Assembly: GCF_016107545.1 (NCBI RefSeq)
Contig: NZ_JABASS010000005.1
Coordinates: forward strand, 1-64,000
Direction of reading: 5' to 3'
DNA length: 64,000 bases
DNA from: Psychrobacter namhaensis
GTDB lineage: Bacteria > Pseudomonadota > Gammaproteobacteria > Pseudomonadales > Moraxellaceae
Part shown: positions 1 to 9,266 of the stretch, one piece after another
How positions within the stretch are numbered: the first letter of the stretch is position 1
How the letters are laid out: the number at the start of each line of letters is the position of its first letter
The notes under the pieces: model-generated
What the model saw: only the letters and a program-made list of their open reading frames with translations
Databases searched by the model: none
What the model was told of the DNA's origin: nothing
Made by a program: the position numbers and the translations under genes

Positions 1-55
1 ACAGAACTCAGTCCTTGGGTTAAACTAAACCGTCCAAGTTTTGGGGGTCAGTTCA
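1..55 (+). mobile_element. Right end of a probable IS3-family insertion sequence (partial)
   Basis: Bases 32-55 read, on the reverse strand, TGAACTGACC followed by CCCAAAACTTGGAC. This closely resembles the terminal inverted repeats of IS3-family elements of the IS150 type (TGAACTG-CCCC-AAAA-TTGGAC pattern). Bases 1-31 would then be the last internal bases of the element, with the transposase genes lying left of the window. The other end and the target duplication cannot be seen, so a solo terminus or a chance match remains possible. Confidence 0.45.
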
Positions 56-370
56 TTGCCTTATGGTAGTAGGGGCTTTTTTTATCTGTGGGTTAGTACG
101 GCGGTTTATTTGGCTTCTGTAAAGACATAAAAACGTTAAAAAGCGTTTTGAGTCCCTCAGATAATTTTTGTAACTGTACGGGTTACAAGCGTGTATGGGC
201 GGCGTAGCAATGATTGCAAATCATGACTAGGCGCGTAATGAAAAAACTGGCACACTGTTCTCCTTGCTTATGAACACCAATTTTATGTTGGTGAGCTAAG
301 CCGTTATAGAAAACAAAAATTTTAATAAGATGTTTTCTTTTAAGCTATGATGCACTTTGAGAGAGGATTA

Positions 371-1072
371 ATGATGACTTTATTTGCTAAACAATCGATT
401 AAGCAGACCACCCTAAAACAGAAAGTCATGAGCGGCGCGTTGGCGGGGGTGCTAATGACATCCCTTGGCGTAGCGGCGCCTATGATAGCGTTGACACAGT
501 CTGCGACGGCAGCACCTGCTGACAATCTAACAGCAGCCAAGCGCTTAAACAAGCTGTTAACCAATACCAAAAGTATGACTGCAAACTTCAGTCAAACAAC
601 CAAAGGCGCAAGCAGCGGTACGTTTACAGGAACCATGAGTGTAGAACGTCCAAACAATTTCCGCTGGGAAACCAAGTCACCCTCAGAGCAGCTGATCGTT
701 GCTAATGGTAACTCTATGTGGGTTTACGACAAGGACTTAGAACAAGCGACTAAACAAAACGTCGACAGTCAAGTCGGTAACACTCCAGCGCTCTTGTTGT
801 CAGGTGATCCGAGTAAAATTGATCAAAATTTCAAAATTACTCAGCCGTACAGTAACAAAAATTACTACGTGCTATATCCAAAATCGGACAGTGCCACCTT
901 TAAAAGCTTATCTATGAGCTTTAGTGGCGGCAAACCTGTGATGATGGTACTAAATGATAGTCTGGGTCAGACCACGTCCATTAAATTTAGTAATATTAAA
1001 CTGAATCCAAGTATTAATAGCAGTCAGTTTAAATTCAACCCACCAAAAGGTGTGGATGTTATCAATCAGTAA
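371..1072 (+). CDS. lolA: Outer-membrane lipoprotein carrier protein LolA
   Basis: Periplasmic chaperone that takes lipoproteins from the LolCDE transporter and delivers them to LolB at the outer membrane. The N-terminus is basic, followed by a hydrophobic stretch ending in ATAAPAD, a normal signal peptide. The mature part has the LolA features: an early segment with the pattern SMTANFSQ, then FRWE and a P-x-E-Q-L-I-V-A-N-G strand, and a late block resembling ITQPYSNKNYYVLYPK. Length of about 233 residues fits with the long leader. A purine-rich AGAGG lies just before the tandem ATGs at 371 and 374, so either of these is the start rather than the upstream in-frame ATG at 347. It is a single-gene unit ending in a strong hairpin. 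Confidence 0.93.
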   Translation: MMTLFAKQSIKQTTLKQKVMSGALAGVLMTSLGVAAPMIALTQSATAAPADNLTAAKRLNKLLTNTKSMTANFSQTTKGASSGTFTGTMSVERPNNFRWETKSPSEQLIVANGNSMWVYDKDLEQATKQNVDSQVGNTPALLLSGDPSKIDQNFKITQPYSNKNYYVLYPKSDSATFKSLSMSFSGGKPVMMVLNDSLGQTTSIKFSNIKLNPSINSSQFKFNPPKGVDVINQ

Positions 1073-1100
1073 AAAAGTGTTGGTGCAAAGGCGTCAGTAA

Positions 1101-1138
1101 AAAAGGACAGCTCCTAAGAGGGGCTGTCCTTTTTTTTG
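1101..1138. terminator. Bidirectional rho-independent terminator between lolA and scpB
   Basis: GGACAGCTCC and GGGGCTGTCC form a hairpin flanked by an A-run on the left and eight T on the right. It can stop transcription of lolA (+) and of scpB (minus), which converge here. Confidence 0.88.
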
Positions 1139-1213
1139 AAAGTAAGATTGCTACATTCAAAGAGCTTTTCTGACATCGGTACTTATTTTAACTGACACAA
1201 AGTCTTGGATACG

Positions 1214-1828
1214 CTATGACATGGTTTGGATGGCGTCCATGTCTGGCATCGGCGGTAATTCGTTTAGATGTGTGAGCCCAAAGGCATCTAAAAACTGCGC
1301 TGTGGTGTGTAGTAACGCAGGGCGACCGAGAGTGTCTTTATGACCGTTTTCTATTATCCAGCCTTTATCAAACAATTGCCGTAATATGTTGCTTGAGAGC
1401 GTCACGCCGCGCACATGCTCTATATCGCTACGTGTTACTGGTTGTTTGTAAGCGATAACACTCAGTGTCTCAAGTAAGGCTTGGCTAAGACGTTCTTGAC
1501 GCTGCGGAAAGACACGCTGGATAAACGCGCTATAACGGTCTGCGATTTGTAAGCGATAACCGCTGGCAGTTTCATGCAAACTTAGGACGCCAGTATCCAA
1601 GCGTACTTGCAGTAATTTTAAGGCTTGTTTGAGCTCTTTGGTAGACACAGATAAATGCTTTTTAAGGACGTTTGCAGTGAGCGGCGCTTCTGAGGCATGC
1701 AGCAGTACTTCAATCTGTTTGCTGATATCTTCAATGTATTGCTGCTGTTCATCAGTGGAGGCGGGTGCGACTGTGGATATTGGTATCTGTGTTTGACCAT
1801 TTTGCTTTGAATCATCAATATCTACCAT
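1214..1828 (-). CDS. scpB: Segregation and condensation protein ScpB
   Basis: Subunit of the SMC-ScpA-ScpB (or MksB-type partner) condensin; a kleisin-associated dimer of winged-helix domains that helps compact and segregate the chromosome. The 204-residue protein has a variable acidic N-terminus and then the family core: IEVLLHASEAPLTANVLKK in the first winged helix, and ETLSVIAYKQPVTRSDIEHV with a following RGV segment in the second. It lies 21 bp downstream of scpA on the same strand, the usual scpA-scpB order. The start ATG at 1828 keeps the full acidic leader. Confidence 0.93.
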   Translation of the reverse strand: MVDIDDSKQNGQTQIPISTVAPASTDEQQQYIEDISKQIEVLLHASEAPLTANVLKKHLSVSTKELKQALKLLQVRLDTGVLSLHETASGYRLQIADRYSAFIQRVFPQRQERLSQALLETLSVIAYKQPVTRSDIEHVRGVTLSSNILRQLFDKGWIIENGHKDTLGRPALLHTTAQFLDAFGLTHLNELPPMPDMDAIQTMS

Positions 1829-1849
1829 GGGATAGGTACTCTTTTCTTA

Positions 1850-2839
1850 TTAAACTAACCACTGTAAGGTGAGCTGCTCAAGTTGACTGCCTGTAGCGAG
1901 TTGATTACCATCCGTGGTGGTTGCTGGGCTAACGTTGCTGTCTGTATCGGTCATTACCACGCCAATCAGCTGTCTTTTTATTAACTCAAGCACCGCAACG
2001 AAGCTGACCACCACCCCTATTTTACCTTGCGATTTGTCTAGTAGCTCATAAAAAGAGCGTGCGCCATCAGTACTTAGCTGCCGACTGATACTCGCGATGC
2101 GATCCGCAAGTGGGACGGCATCAACCTTTATGGTATGCATCTGATAGTCTGGTTGCAGCTGCATTTTAAATAAACTATCAATGAGTAGCGTCGGCGAATA
2201 GCTTGGTAACTCAGCCTGCATAACGTCTTGGCTTGGCATGCTGACCATGGCTAAAAACACATCGCGCTCTAGACGTACCAAGTTGTCTAAGCGCTGACTG
2301 GCCGCTTTGATTTGTGCATACTCTTCCAGACGTTCAATTAACTCAGCCTTTGGGTCACGCTCATCGGTAGGTTTTTCTGGTTTAGGCAGTAACAACTCCG
2401 TTTTGATGGCAATCAACGTCGATGCCATCAGCAGATAATCCCCTGCCAACTCAAAATGCTCGGTATTCAATTCACTGATATAAGCCAAATACTGCTCAGT
2501 GATTGGTAATATTGGCATTTGTGTCAAATCGACGTTGTTTTTTTTGACCAAATACAATAAAAAGTCTAACGGTCCAGCAAACTGCTCTAACCAAATAGCA
2601 AATGCTTGCGGCGGCACATAGAGGTCTTCTGGTAGGTGCTGTACCGGCGTCTGATAAATACGCAAAGACACATTATCAGTCTCTAAGCTATGGCGGTTGC
2701 TTTTAGCGCCACTATTATTGAACGTGTCAGACACTGGATAAGCCCCTATAGGCAAGGCAGCCTGTGATAAGGCCGCTTGTGCTTGTGCTTGTGCAGACAG
2801 TGGGGTTGTAGCCACGTTTAATACTCGTCTCGGTTGCAA
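1850..2839 (-). CDS. scpA: Segregation and condensation protein ScpA (kleisin)
   Basis: Kleisin subunit that bridges the SMC heads. The recognisable domain starts around residue 76 with FAIWLEQFAGPLDFLLYLV and continues through NVDLTQMPI, ITEQYLAYI and AGDYLLMASTLIAIKTELLLP, all standard ScpA motifs. Residues 1-70 are an Ala/Gln/Ser-rich extension absent from compact ScpA proteins. The start used here is a TTG at 2839, with no clear Shine-Dalgarno site; a GTG nine codons further in is an alternative. The gene follows trpS by 11 bp and precedes scpB, so the three are likely cotranscribed. Confidence 0.88.
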   Translation of the reverse strand: MQPRRVLNVATTPLSAQAQAQAALSQAALPIGAYPVSDTFNNSGAKSNRHSLETDNVSLRIYQTPVQHLPEDLYVPPQAFAIWLEQFAGPLDFLLYLVKKNNVDLTQMPILPITEQYLAYISELNTEHFELAGDYLLMASTLIAIKTELLLPKPEKPTDERDPKAELIERLEEYAQIKAASQRLDNLVRLERDVFLAMVSMPSQDVMQAELPSYSPTLLIDSLFKMQLQPDYQMHTIKVDAVPLADRIASISRQLSTDGARSFYELLDKSQGKIGVVVSFVAVLELIKRQLIGVVMTDTDSNVSPATTTDGNQLATGSQLEQLTLQWLV

Positions 2840-2850
2840 TAACCAAATGA

Positions 2851-3933
2851 TTATTTCAGTTTGGCAAGTGGACGAATACCAATAGCACGGCGAGTCTTGT
2901 CTAACTGCTTACGACTATGGCGACGGGCTTTTTCTGCCCCCATTTGTAAGATTTCTTCCAGCTCTTTTGGATTGGCCATCAACTCTTCATAACGCGCACG
3001 GAAGGGGGCAATCTCCTCATTGATTTTATCGAACAAGGCTTGTTTGGCATCGCCCCAGCCAATGCCTGCAGCATATTGCGCACGCATCGCAGCAATTTCT
3101 TCAGGGGTCGCAAAGGCTTTATAAATCTCAAAGATAGCCGAGTCATCAGGATCTTTTGGCTCTTCAGGCAACTGTGAGTTGGTCACAATTTTCATAATGG
3201 CTTTATGCATCTGTTTTTCAGAGCTTATTTGCGGATTATGCTCACCAAATAGAGGAATGGTGTTGTTGTAACTCTTACTCATTTTGCGCCCATCAAGCCC
3301 TGTCAGTAGCGGTATGTCGTTATCCACCACAGCTGACGGTAGCGTAAAGAGTGTTTTATAGCGATGGTTAAACGTACCGGCAATATCACGCGCCATCTCG
3401 ATATGTTGTACTTGATCGCGACCAACAGGGACATGAGTGGCGTTAAACATTAAGATATCAGCTGCCATCAGCACCGGATAACCGAAAAGACCCATGGTGA
3501 CGCCTTGATCGGGATCGACATCGCTTTTTTCCATATTGATATCGACTGATGCTTTATAGGCGTGAGCACGATTCATCAGACCTTTGGCACATGAGCAATT
3601 CAAAATCCAAGCCAGCTCGGGAATTTCAGGGACGTCTGACTGACGGTAAAAAGTCACGCGCTCAGGATCTAAACCACACGCAATCCAAGTGGCGGCAATC
3701 GCCTTGGTCGATTCATGAATGATGGCTGGGTCATAACAACCAATAATGCCATGATAATCTGCCAAAAAGAAAAACGCTTCATGATCGCTATTTTGGATAG
3801 ATTCAATCGCTGGGCGAATGGCGCCGACGTAATTACCCAGATGCGGGATACCAGTTGGTTTGATACCCGTTAGGATGCGCTTGTTTTGTGTTGAATCGTC
3901 AGAGGTGAGGCTATCAAAGGTGTTGTTACTCAT
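2851..3933 (-). CDS. trpS: Tryptophan--tRNA ligase
   Basis: Class I aminoacyl-tRNA synthetase charging tRNA-Trp. The HIGH-type signature is seen as IPHLGNYVG (residues 29-37) and the KMSKS loop as GRKMSKS (215-221). The block [15 protein letters not shown] is typical of the TrpS active-site region. Length 360 is slightly above the E. coli enzyme because of a short polar N-terminus. It leads the trpS-scpA-scpB minus-strand set. A 126-bp spacer separates it from the acyltransferase gene upstream. Confidence 0.96.
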   Translation of the reverse strand: MSNNTFDSLTSDDSTQNKRILTGIKPTGIPHLGNYVGAIRPAIESIQNSDHEAFFFLADYHGIIGCYDPAIIHESTKAIAATWIACGLDPERVTFYRQSDVPEIPELAWILNCSCAKGLMNRAHAYKASVDINMEKSDVDPDQGVTMGLFGYPVLMAADILMFNATHVPVGRDQVQHIEMARDIAGTFNHRYKTLFTLPSAVVDNDIPLLTGLDGRKMSKSYNNTIPLFGEHNPQISSEKQMHKAIMKIVTNSQLPEEPKDPDDSAIFEIYKAFATPEEIAAMRAQYAAGIGWGDAKQALFDKINEEIAPFRARYEELMANPKELEEILQMGAEKARRHSRKQLDKTRRAIGIRPLAKLK

Positions 3934-4059
3934 GGGACATCCATTACTGTGTTTATCGAATTATTATAAATGCGTAGATATTTATGTGCTGTTAATGACG
4001 CAAAATATTGGCTACAAAGTATAGCAAATTTTCTAAGCCATTTTTTGGGGAATAAAGGT

Positions 4060-5148
4060 CTACTTATAGATATCGGTACGTCCGTTCGGCCCGTGTTTAA
4101 AACGGCGATGAAACCACATCCACTGAGTAGGATCAATACGAATCAGTCCTTCTAACACTTCATTGACGCGGGTAGCATCAGCGACTTCACTATTGCTTGG
4201 ATAGTTATCCAGCTCAGGGGTAATCGTTAAGTGGTAGTGTGGGCGCTTACCACGCGGCAGATTGTCTGGAGTTTGCCGATAGGTATGTAGTGCCATAACA
4301 GCAGGCGGATGCGTTTTGCTACCTAGCTTTGCCATGCGCCGTGATGCCGTAATCGTGGCGGCAGGCACACCAAAGAATGGCGCCATGACGCCTTGCTTGA
4401 GACCATAGTCCTGATCAGGTGAGTACCAAATGACGTGTCCAGCTTTGATGGAGCTGACTAAGCTACGCATATCACGGCTAGAGATCTGCTTGCCAAAAAT
4501 GTTGGTACGGCCATTATAAATAAACCAGTCGAGCAGTGGGTTGTTTTGCGTGCGATACATACAGTCTAGGGGGAAGAATTGGGCGCAAAACAAGCCACCC
4601 AAATCAAGCATCGTATAATGCGCGCCTAATAAAATGACCGGACGATTGTCATTTTGGGCGTTAATGAGATGCTGTAACCCTGATATCGAAACGGTACGAG
4701 TAAAGACATTGGGGCGAAACCAAGCGCATAAGGTTTCAAACACACCGATACCTTGATTGACAAAGACCTGTTTTGCCATCAATTCACGCTCGGCTTCTGG
4801 TTTTTCTGGAAAGGCCAGCTTGAGGTTAATCAATGTATCACGGCGCCGCGAGCCAGCAGCTTTATAAATGAATGTACCAAGCTGACGACCTAGCCAAAAC
4901 TGCCAACGTAGCGGTAGATATATCATCGGCAAAAACATCACAAATAGTAGCCAAACTCCCCAGTATTTCGGTAATAAAAACGCCCAGTGAAAGGGTTTTT
5001 TGTCTGCTTGCGCTGTGCGCTTACGGGTTTGGGTAATCGTTGGCGTACCTGCAGGTATGGCGGGGGATTTAACGGTATTGCCACGCGGCGTCGGCACGCT
5101 ACTCTTTGCGGAAGCTTTGCTGGGATCGTATTGTTCGGGCGCTTTCAT
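4060..5148 (-). CDS. LpxL/HtrB-family lipid A acyltransferase
   Basis: Inner-membrane acyltransferase of the lysophospholipid acyltransferase superfamily, expected to add a secondary acyl chain to a lipid A precursor. The catalytic H-x4-D motif is seen in GAHYTMLDLGG (about residues 175-185), followed by MYRTQNNPLLD and WYSPDQDYG, which are family blocks. A transmembrane segment lies at about residues 62-80. The first 55 residues are a polar Pro/Ser/Thr/Lys-rich cytoplasmic tail, longer than in E. coli LpxL. The start at 5148 is chosen because AAAGGA sits just upstream; an in-frame ATG at 5166 lacks such a site. Which acylation step it performs (LpxL or LpxM type) cannot be decided from sequence alone. 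Confidence 0.85.
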   Translation of the reverse strand: MKAPEQYDPSKASAKSSVPTPRGNTVKSPAIPAGTPTITQTRKRTAQADKKPFHWAFLLPKYWGVWLLFVMFLPMIYLPLRWQFWLGRQLGTFIYKAAGSRRRDTLINLKLAFPEKPEAERELMAKQVFVNQGIGVFETLCAWFRPNVFTRTVSISGLQHLINAQNDNRPVILLGAHYTMLDLGGLFCAQFFPLDCMYRTQNNPLLDWFIYNGRTNIFGKQISSRDMRSLVSSIKAGHVIWYSPDQDYGLKQGVMAPFFGVPAATITASRRMAKLGSKTHPPAVMALHTYRQTPDNLPRGKRPHYHLTITPELDNYPSNSEVADATRVNEVLEGLIRIDPTQWMWFHRRFKHGPNGRTDIYK

Positions 5149-5363
5149 AATATCCTTTTGCAGCACTATTTATGGCATCGGATTATAGCTATCTGATAGC
5201 ACTGTCTTAGAGTGCTGAGGCTAATGATAAAAAGTTACTCTTATGATGGGGTAGCACGAGCCTGTTTGCAAGCCAGTTTTTGACAAAGCCAGCTTATTAA
5301 GACGCTGTGGATTTAATGTATTTATGCTACTCACTAACGGCTAACCACTTAACGAATGGCCAT

Positions 5364-5402
5364 AAAAAAACCTTACAAGCTGTGACCAGCTTATAAGGTT
5401 TT
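5364..5402 (-). terminator. Terminator of the rplM-rpsI operon
   Basis: Read on the minus strand, AACCTTATAAGCTG and AGCTTGTAAGGTT pair around a short loop and are followed by seven T. It lies about 85 bp beyond the rpsI stop. Confidence 0.88.
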
Positions 5403-5485
5403 GCAAATCTACACGCTTATCTAATGTGGTTACTGTCGCTCTGAGAAAAAGACAACCGCAACCAAAAAATAAGAGAGAGCTTTGA

Positions 5486-5872
5486 TTAACGTTTTGAGAA
5501 CTGTGGACGTTTACGTGCTTTACGTAGACCCAGTTTCTTACGTTCAACTTGACGTGAATCACGAGTAACGAAGCCAGCTGCTTTTAGAGCAGGTTTTAGC
5601 GTTTCGTCAGCTTCGATCAACGCACGTGTAATGCCGTGGCGAATTGCGCCCGCTTGACCACTGATACCACCGCCTGCAACAGTCACATACAAATCATATG
5701 CGTTAGCAGAGTCAAGTAGTTCTAGAGGCTGACGAACAACCATGCGTGAGGTTTCGCGGCTGAAGTACTCGTCAAGTGGCTTACCGTTAACAACGATACT
5801 ACCAGTACCTTTTGATAAAAAGACACGAGCGGTAGACGTCTTGCGGCGACCAGTTCCGTAATTGCGTTCCAT
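5486..5872 (-). CDS. rpsI: 30S ribosomal protein S9
   Basis: Small-subunit protein whose C-terminal tail reaches the P site. It begins with [16 protein letters not shown], contains [15 protein letters not shown] and ends in the basic [11 protein letters not shown] tail, all diagnostic. Length 128 is normal. It follows rplM by 10 bp in the conserved rplM-rpsI operon. Confidence 0.98.
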   Translation of the reverse strand: MERNYGTGRRKTSTARVFLSKGTGSIVVNGKPLDEYFSRETSRMVVRQPLELLDSANAYDLYVTVAGGGISGQAGAIRHGITRALIEADETLKPALKAAGFVTRDSRQVERKKLGLRKARKRPQFSKR

Positions 5873-5882
5873 AAGTATATCC

Positions 5883-6311
5883 TTAGATGTCTAGTTCTTT
5901 AGGTTGCTGTGCAGTATGTGGATGTTCAGTACCCGCATATAGCTTTAGCTTCTTGATCATTGCATAGCCAAGAGGGCCCTTTGGAAGCATACCCTTAACT
6001 GCTTTGTGTAGAACATCTTCAGGCTTATGTGCAATCAGCTTAGTGAAGTTGGTTTCTTTAATGCCGCCTGGGTAACCAGTGTGACGATAGTACTTTTTAT
6101 CTTGCGCTTTTTTACCCGTTACCGCGATTTTTTCTGCATTGATGACAACAATAAAATCACCAGTATCTACGTGTGGAGTATAAGAAGTCTTATGCTTGCC
6201 ACGTAAGCGACTAGCGATTTGAGTGGCTAAGCGACCAAGGGTTTTGCCGTCAGCATCTACGACATACCAGTCATGGGTCACTTCAGCTGGTTTTGCACTA
6301 AGTGTTTTCAT
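5883..6311 (-). CDS. rplM: 50S ribosomal protein L13
   Basis: Large-subunit assembly protein. The 142-residue sequence shows [34 protein letters not shown] and the GMLPKGPLG block expected for L13. It is the first gene of the rplM-rpsI operon. In E. coli the operon is autoregulated by L13 binding its own leader; a hairpin in the leader here is listed separately. Confidence 0.98.
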   Translation of the reverse strand: MKTLSAKPAEVTHDWYVVDADGKTLGRLATQIASRLRGKHKTSYTPHVDTGDFIVVINAEKIAVTGKKAQDKKYYRHTGYPGGIKETNFTKLIAHKPEDVLHKAVKGMLPKGPLGYAMIKKLKLYAGTEHPHTAQQPKELDI

Positions 6312-6336
6312 GATAAAACCTTAAAATTAGAATTCG

Positions 6337-6367
6337 TTGAGAGTTTAGCTGGGAACGGGGCTCTCAA
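6337..6367 (-). promoter_or_regulatory. Leader stem-loop of rplM (possible L13 autoregulatory element)
   Basis: Between the rplM promoter and start codon the minus strand contains TTGAGAG and CTCTCAA separated by 17 nt, a perfect 7-bp stem in the predicted 5' untranslated region. Its position suits the known L13 autoregulation of this operon, but the protein-binding role is inference. Confidence 0.45.
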
Positions 6368-6381
6368 AAAACAGACTGCAC

Positions 6382-6410
6382 ATTATAAGCAGTAGCGCCT
6401 ACGCTTGCAA
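6382..6410 (-). promoter_or_regulatory. Sigma-70 promoter of rplM-rpsI
   Basis: On the minus strand TTGCAA (6410-6405) is followed after exactly 17 nt by TATAAT (6387-6382). Transcription would start near 6375, giving a leader of about 64 nt before the rplM ATG. Confidence 0.75.
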
Positions 6411-6583
6411 GCTGCATTGGGGTTTATTTTCGCCTTATATACATTAAACTGCAGCGTTGGGCCAGTTTTTAGCGGTTTTAGATGTTTTTTAGCAGGTATT
6501 CCATGATTTTACTAAATGCGGCGCGTTAAATGGTTATACTGACTAAACCATAGCGACGGTTGCTCTTAGCAATCACTACACAA

Positions 6584-7270
6584 TTATGACGATGATAGCT
6601 GATAAAGTCCAGCAACAACTTGTCCGACTTTGGTTTGTTTTAGACAGTCAAAACCGATTGTCGCTTGATTGGATGGTTGTTGAGTGCTCAACTTCTCGTT
6701 CAGCGCGTTTGCCAGTTCTGTCAATTGGCCGTCAAGATCTTTATCCGCTTCCAAATAAATCAGTGTGTCTGTATTGATGAGTGACTGTGTAATCAGTGCT
6801 GTTAAAATGGGTTGCCACAAATCTTGGGCGTAAGGCGGATCAATAAATACCACACCAAAATGGCGCTGGGTCAGCTGGTTTTGCGTCAGTACTTGCTCGG
6901 CTGTGCCCTGAATAATTTGATAAGCCGTCGTATCAAGCTGTAATTGCTCAGCGCTTTGGCGTAGCATGTCACTTTGTGCCGGATTGACCTCGATAAAAGT
7001 CGCGTGGGCCGCGCCGCGAGATAACGCTTCAAATCCTAGTACGCCGCTGCCTGCGCAGCTATCTAGTACGCAAGCGCCATGAATATCAGCCAATAACCAA
7101 TTAAATAAGGTCTCACGCAAGCGATCTGGTGTGGGGCGTAAACCGTCTGCATCGATAAAGCGCACAACACGGCGTTTGAATTGACCGCCAATGATACGTA
7201 CGTCGCCTGCCGCAGCACTTTTGGTTTTACCGTTTCTTTTAGGCTGGCGGCCATTTGAGGATTTCTTCAT
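6584..7270 (-). CDS. rsmD: 16S rRNA (guanine(966)-N(2))-methyltransferase RsmD
   Basis: SAM-dependent methyltransferase modifying G966 of 16S rRNA in the assembled 30S subunit. The N-terminus is basic, then RIIGGQFKRR and LRPTPDRLRETLFNWL are the typical RsmD opening. The SAM-binding motif is DSCAGSGVLGFEALSRGA (about residues 70-87) and the catalytic motif is IDPPY (143-147). Length of 228 is close to the family norm. It sits 22 bp downstream of mrdA on the same strand. Confidence 0.93.
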   Translation of the reverse strand: MKKSSNGRQPKRNGKTKSAAAGDVRIIGGQFKRRVVRFIDADGLRPTPDRLRETLFNWLLADIHGACVLDSCAGSGVLGFEALSRGAAHATFIEVNPAQSDMLRQSAEQLQLDTTAYQIIQGTAEQVLTQNQLTQRHFGVVFIDPPYAQDLWQPILTALITQSLINTDTLIYLEADKDLDGQLTELANALNEKLSTQQPSNQATIGFDCLKQTKVGQVVAGLYQLSSS

Positions 7271-7292
7271 AACATGTCTCGTTTGCAGTCGC

Positions 7293-9266
7293 TTACTCAG
7301 AGGTGGCGGTCGTCGTGGCTTCTTGTTCTTCTAGCGCTTTTGCTTCTTCTTCTCGCAAAGCGTCATTTCTCAATTTTTCCAAGGCTTTTTGACTTTTGAT
7401 GATTTTTAGCTCATCGGCAGTGGGTGGCAAAATGGGGTCGTTTTTGCGCTGTAGTACCCAATAGTCAAATAAAGCGCGGCCGATAGGTGCGGCAACGGCA
7501 CTACCACCACCACCGTTTTCAACCAAGACGGCAAGCGCGATTTGTGGGTCTTCCACGGGCGCAAAACCATTGAACCAAGCGTGATCCCAGTGCCGTTTGT
7601 CTATGGCAGACTTATCATAGCGTTTGCCTTGTGCAATAGACTTTACCTGCGCGGTCCCTGTTTTGCCAGCGATGCGATAGCGCGGGGTGTAGATACCGCG
7701 TCCAGTGCCGTTTTCTACCACACTTTCCATGGCATCGTGCATGCGTGTCCAGTCAGCAGGCTTTCCGTTATAGTCTATTTTACCATCAGGCTTGGTGATG
7801 ACTTTCACGTCTGCTGCGCCATCACTGCTTTTTAGCAGGTGAGGGGTGATGTGATAGCCCTTATTGGCCGTCATGGCAGTGGCATTGGCAATTTGTAGCG
7901 GTGTGGCTAAGAAATAGCCTTGACCGATACTGACCGAGATGGTTTCACCTGGCAGCCAGTCTCTACCATAGGTGTCTTTTTTCCATTTTGGGGAGGGCAT
8001 AATCCCTGATTTTTCGTTGGGTAAATCGATACCTGTGTCTTTACCAAAGCCAAAGCGTACCATCCAATCATGCAGCCGCTGGATACCCATCTCGTAGGCC
8101 AATTTATAATAATAAGTATCAACCGACATCACGATAGATTTCTTTAAGTCCACGGTACCATGACCGCCACGCTTCCAGTCACGAAAACGATGTGAGTCTC
8201 CAGGTAAGCTAAAATAGCCAGGATCATAAATGGTGGTTTCCCAATCACGCAAACCGTAATGGATAGCACCTAAGCCTTCAAATGGTTTGATCGTAGAGCC
8301 AGGTGGATACGTCCCTTGTAGCGCACGATTGTACAGGGGCTGATCAAGATCGTCTCGTAGCGCATCATAATCTTTAAAAGAGATCCCTGAAATAAACGGG
8401 TTGGGATCGTAGCTTGGGTTGCTAACAAACGCCAGTACATCACCATTTTTGGGGTCAATGGCGACAATTGCACCGCGGCGCCCATCAAGTTGCTGCTGCG
8501 CTATCTTTTGTAAGCCGTAGTCTAAGCTCAACGTGATGTCATTACCAGATACGGGAGGCTTAGTGTCTAGCTGCCGCAAAATATTGCCATGAGCATCTGT
8601 TTCTACCGATTGATAACCGGGTTGACCCAACAATATGTCTTCATAATAGTCTTCGATGCCGATCTTACCGATCAGGTCGGTACCAGCATAGCGATCTTTA
8701 TCAATGCGTTTGGTCTCTTTGTCATTAATGCGGCCAACGTAGCCGATGACATGAGCAAATAATTCGTCATATGGGTAGGAGCGTGTCAACTTGCTTTGAA
8801 TGGTCACGCCGCGAAAGAAGGGTTTACGCTCACTAAACTGCGCCAATTGCGCCTCAGTTAAGTCAATTTTGACGGTCACAGGGTCGTTTTTACTTTTACT
8901 GAGCCGCGCCAAAATGTCAGTGATATCTGTGTCCGTCAGCTCAAAAATAGGCGCAAGCAAACGCAAGGTACGTTCTGGATTTTCAACTTCGGCAGAACTT
9001 AACATCGCCGTAAAGACAGGCTGATTGTCTGCCAATATAATGCCATTGCGATCATAAATGTAGCCGCGGCTGGGCGGAGCAGATATCAGCTTAATACGGT
9101 TATTGTCTGCCTGTGTCGTATATTTATCATGGGCGTAGACTTGCAAATAACCATAACGCACGATGAGGCCACCTAAGCCCACAAATATTAAAATCCCAAG
9201 GATCACAATGCGATTGGTAAAAATTTTATTGACTTGTTCAGTATTGGGAGTTAGCGGTTTATTCAT
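7293..9266 (-). CDS. mrdA: Penicillin-binding protein 2 (peptidoglycan D,D-transpeptidase MrdA)
   Basis: Class B PBP of the elongasome, crosslinking lateral-wall peptidoglycan with RodA. It has one N-terminal transmembrane helix (about residues 18-40), the pedestal motif RGYIYDRNG, and the three active-site motifs STIK (nucleophile S324, K327), SVD (381-383) and KTGT (535-538). The second motif is S-x-D rather than S-x-N, as is usual in PBP2. The C-terminus is a Glu/Ala/Lys-rich tail. rodA is not adjacent here. Confidence 0.95.
   Translation of the reverse strand: MNKPLTPNTEQVNKIFTNRIVILGILIFVGLGGLIVRYGYLQVYAHDKYTTQADNNRIKLISAPPSRGYIYDRNGIILADNQPVFTAMLSSAEVENPERTLRLLAPIFELTDTDITDILARLSKSKNDPVTVKIDLTEAQLAQFSERKPFFRGVTIQSKLTRSYPYDELFAHVIGYVGRINDKETKRIDKDRYAGTDLIGKIGIEDYYEDILLGQPGYQSVETDAHGNILRQLDTKPPVSGNDITLSLDYGLQKIAQQQLDGRRGAIVAIDPKNGDVLAFVSNPSYDPNPFISGISFKDYDALRDDLDQPLYNRALQGTYPPGSTIKPFEGLGAIHYGLRDWETTIYDPGYFSLPGDSHRFRDWKRGGHGTVDLKKSIVMSVDTYYYKLAYEMGIQRLHDWMVRFGFGKDTGIDLPNEKSGIMPSPKWKKDTYGRDWLPGETISVSIGQGYFLATPLQIANATAMTANKGYHITPHLLKSSDGAADVKVITKPDGKIDYNGKPADWTRMHDAMESVVENGTGRGIYTPRYRIAGKTGTAQVKSIAQGKRYDKSAIDKRHWDHAWFNGFAPVEDPQIALAVLVENGGGGSAVAAPIGRALFDYWVLQRKNDPILPPTADELKIIKSQKALEKLRNDALREEEAKALEEQEATTTATSE

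Noticed and set aside
4987-5196. Plus-strand open frames opposite the 5' end of the LpxL-like gene
   Set aside because: They are reverse-strand shadows of a strong coding sequence and have no ribosome sites.
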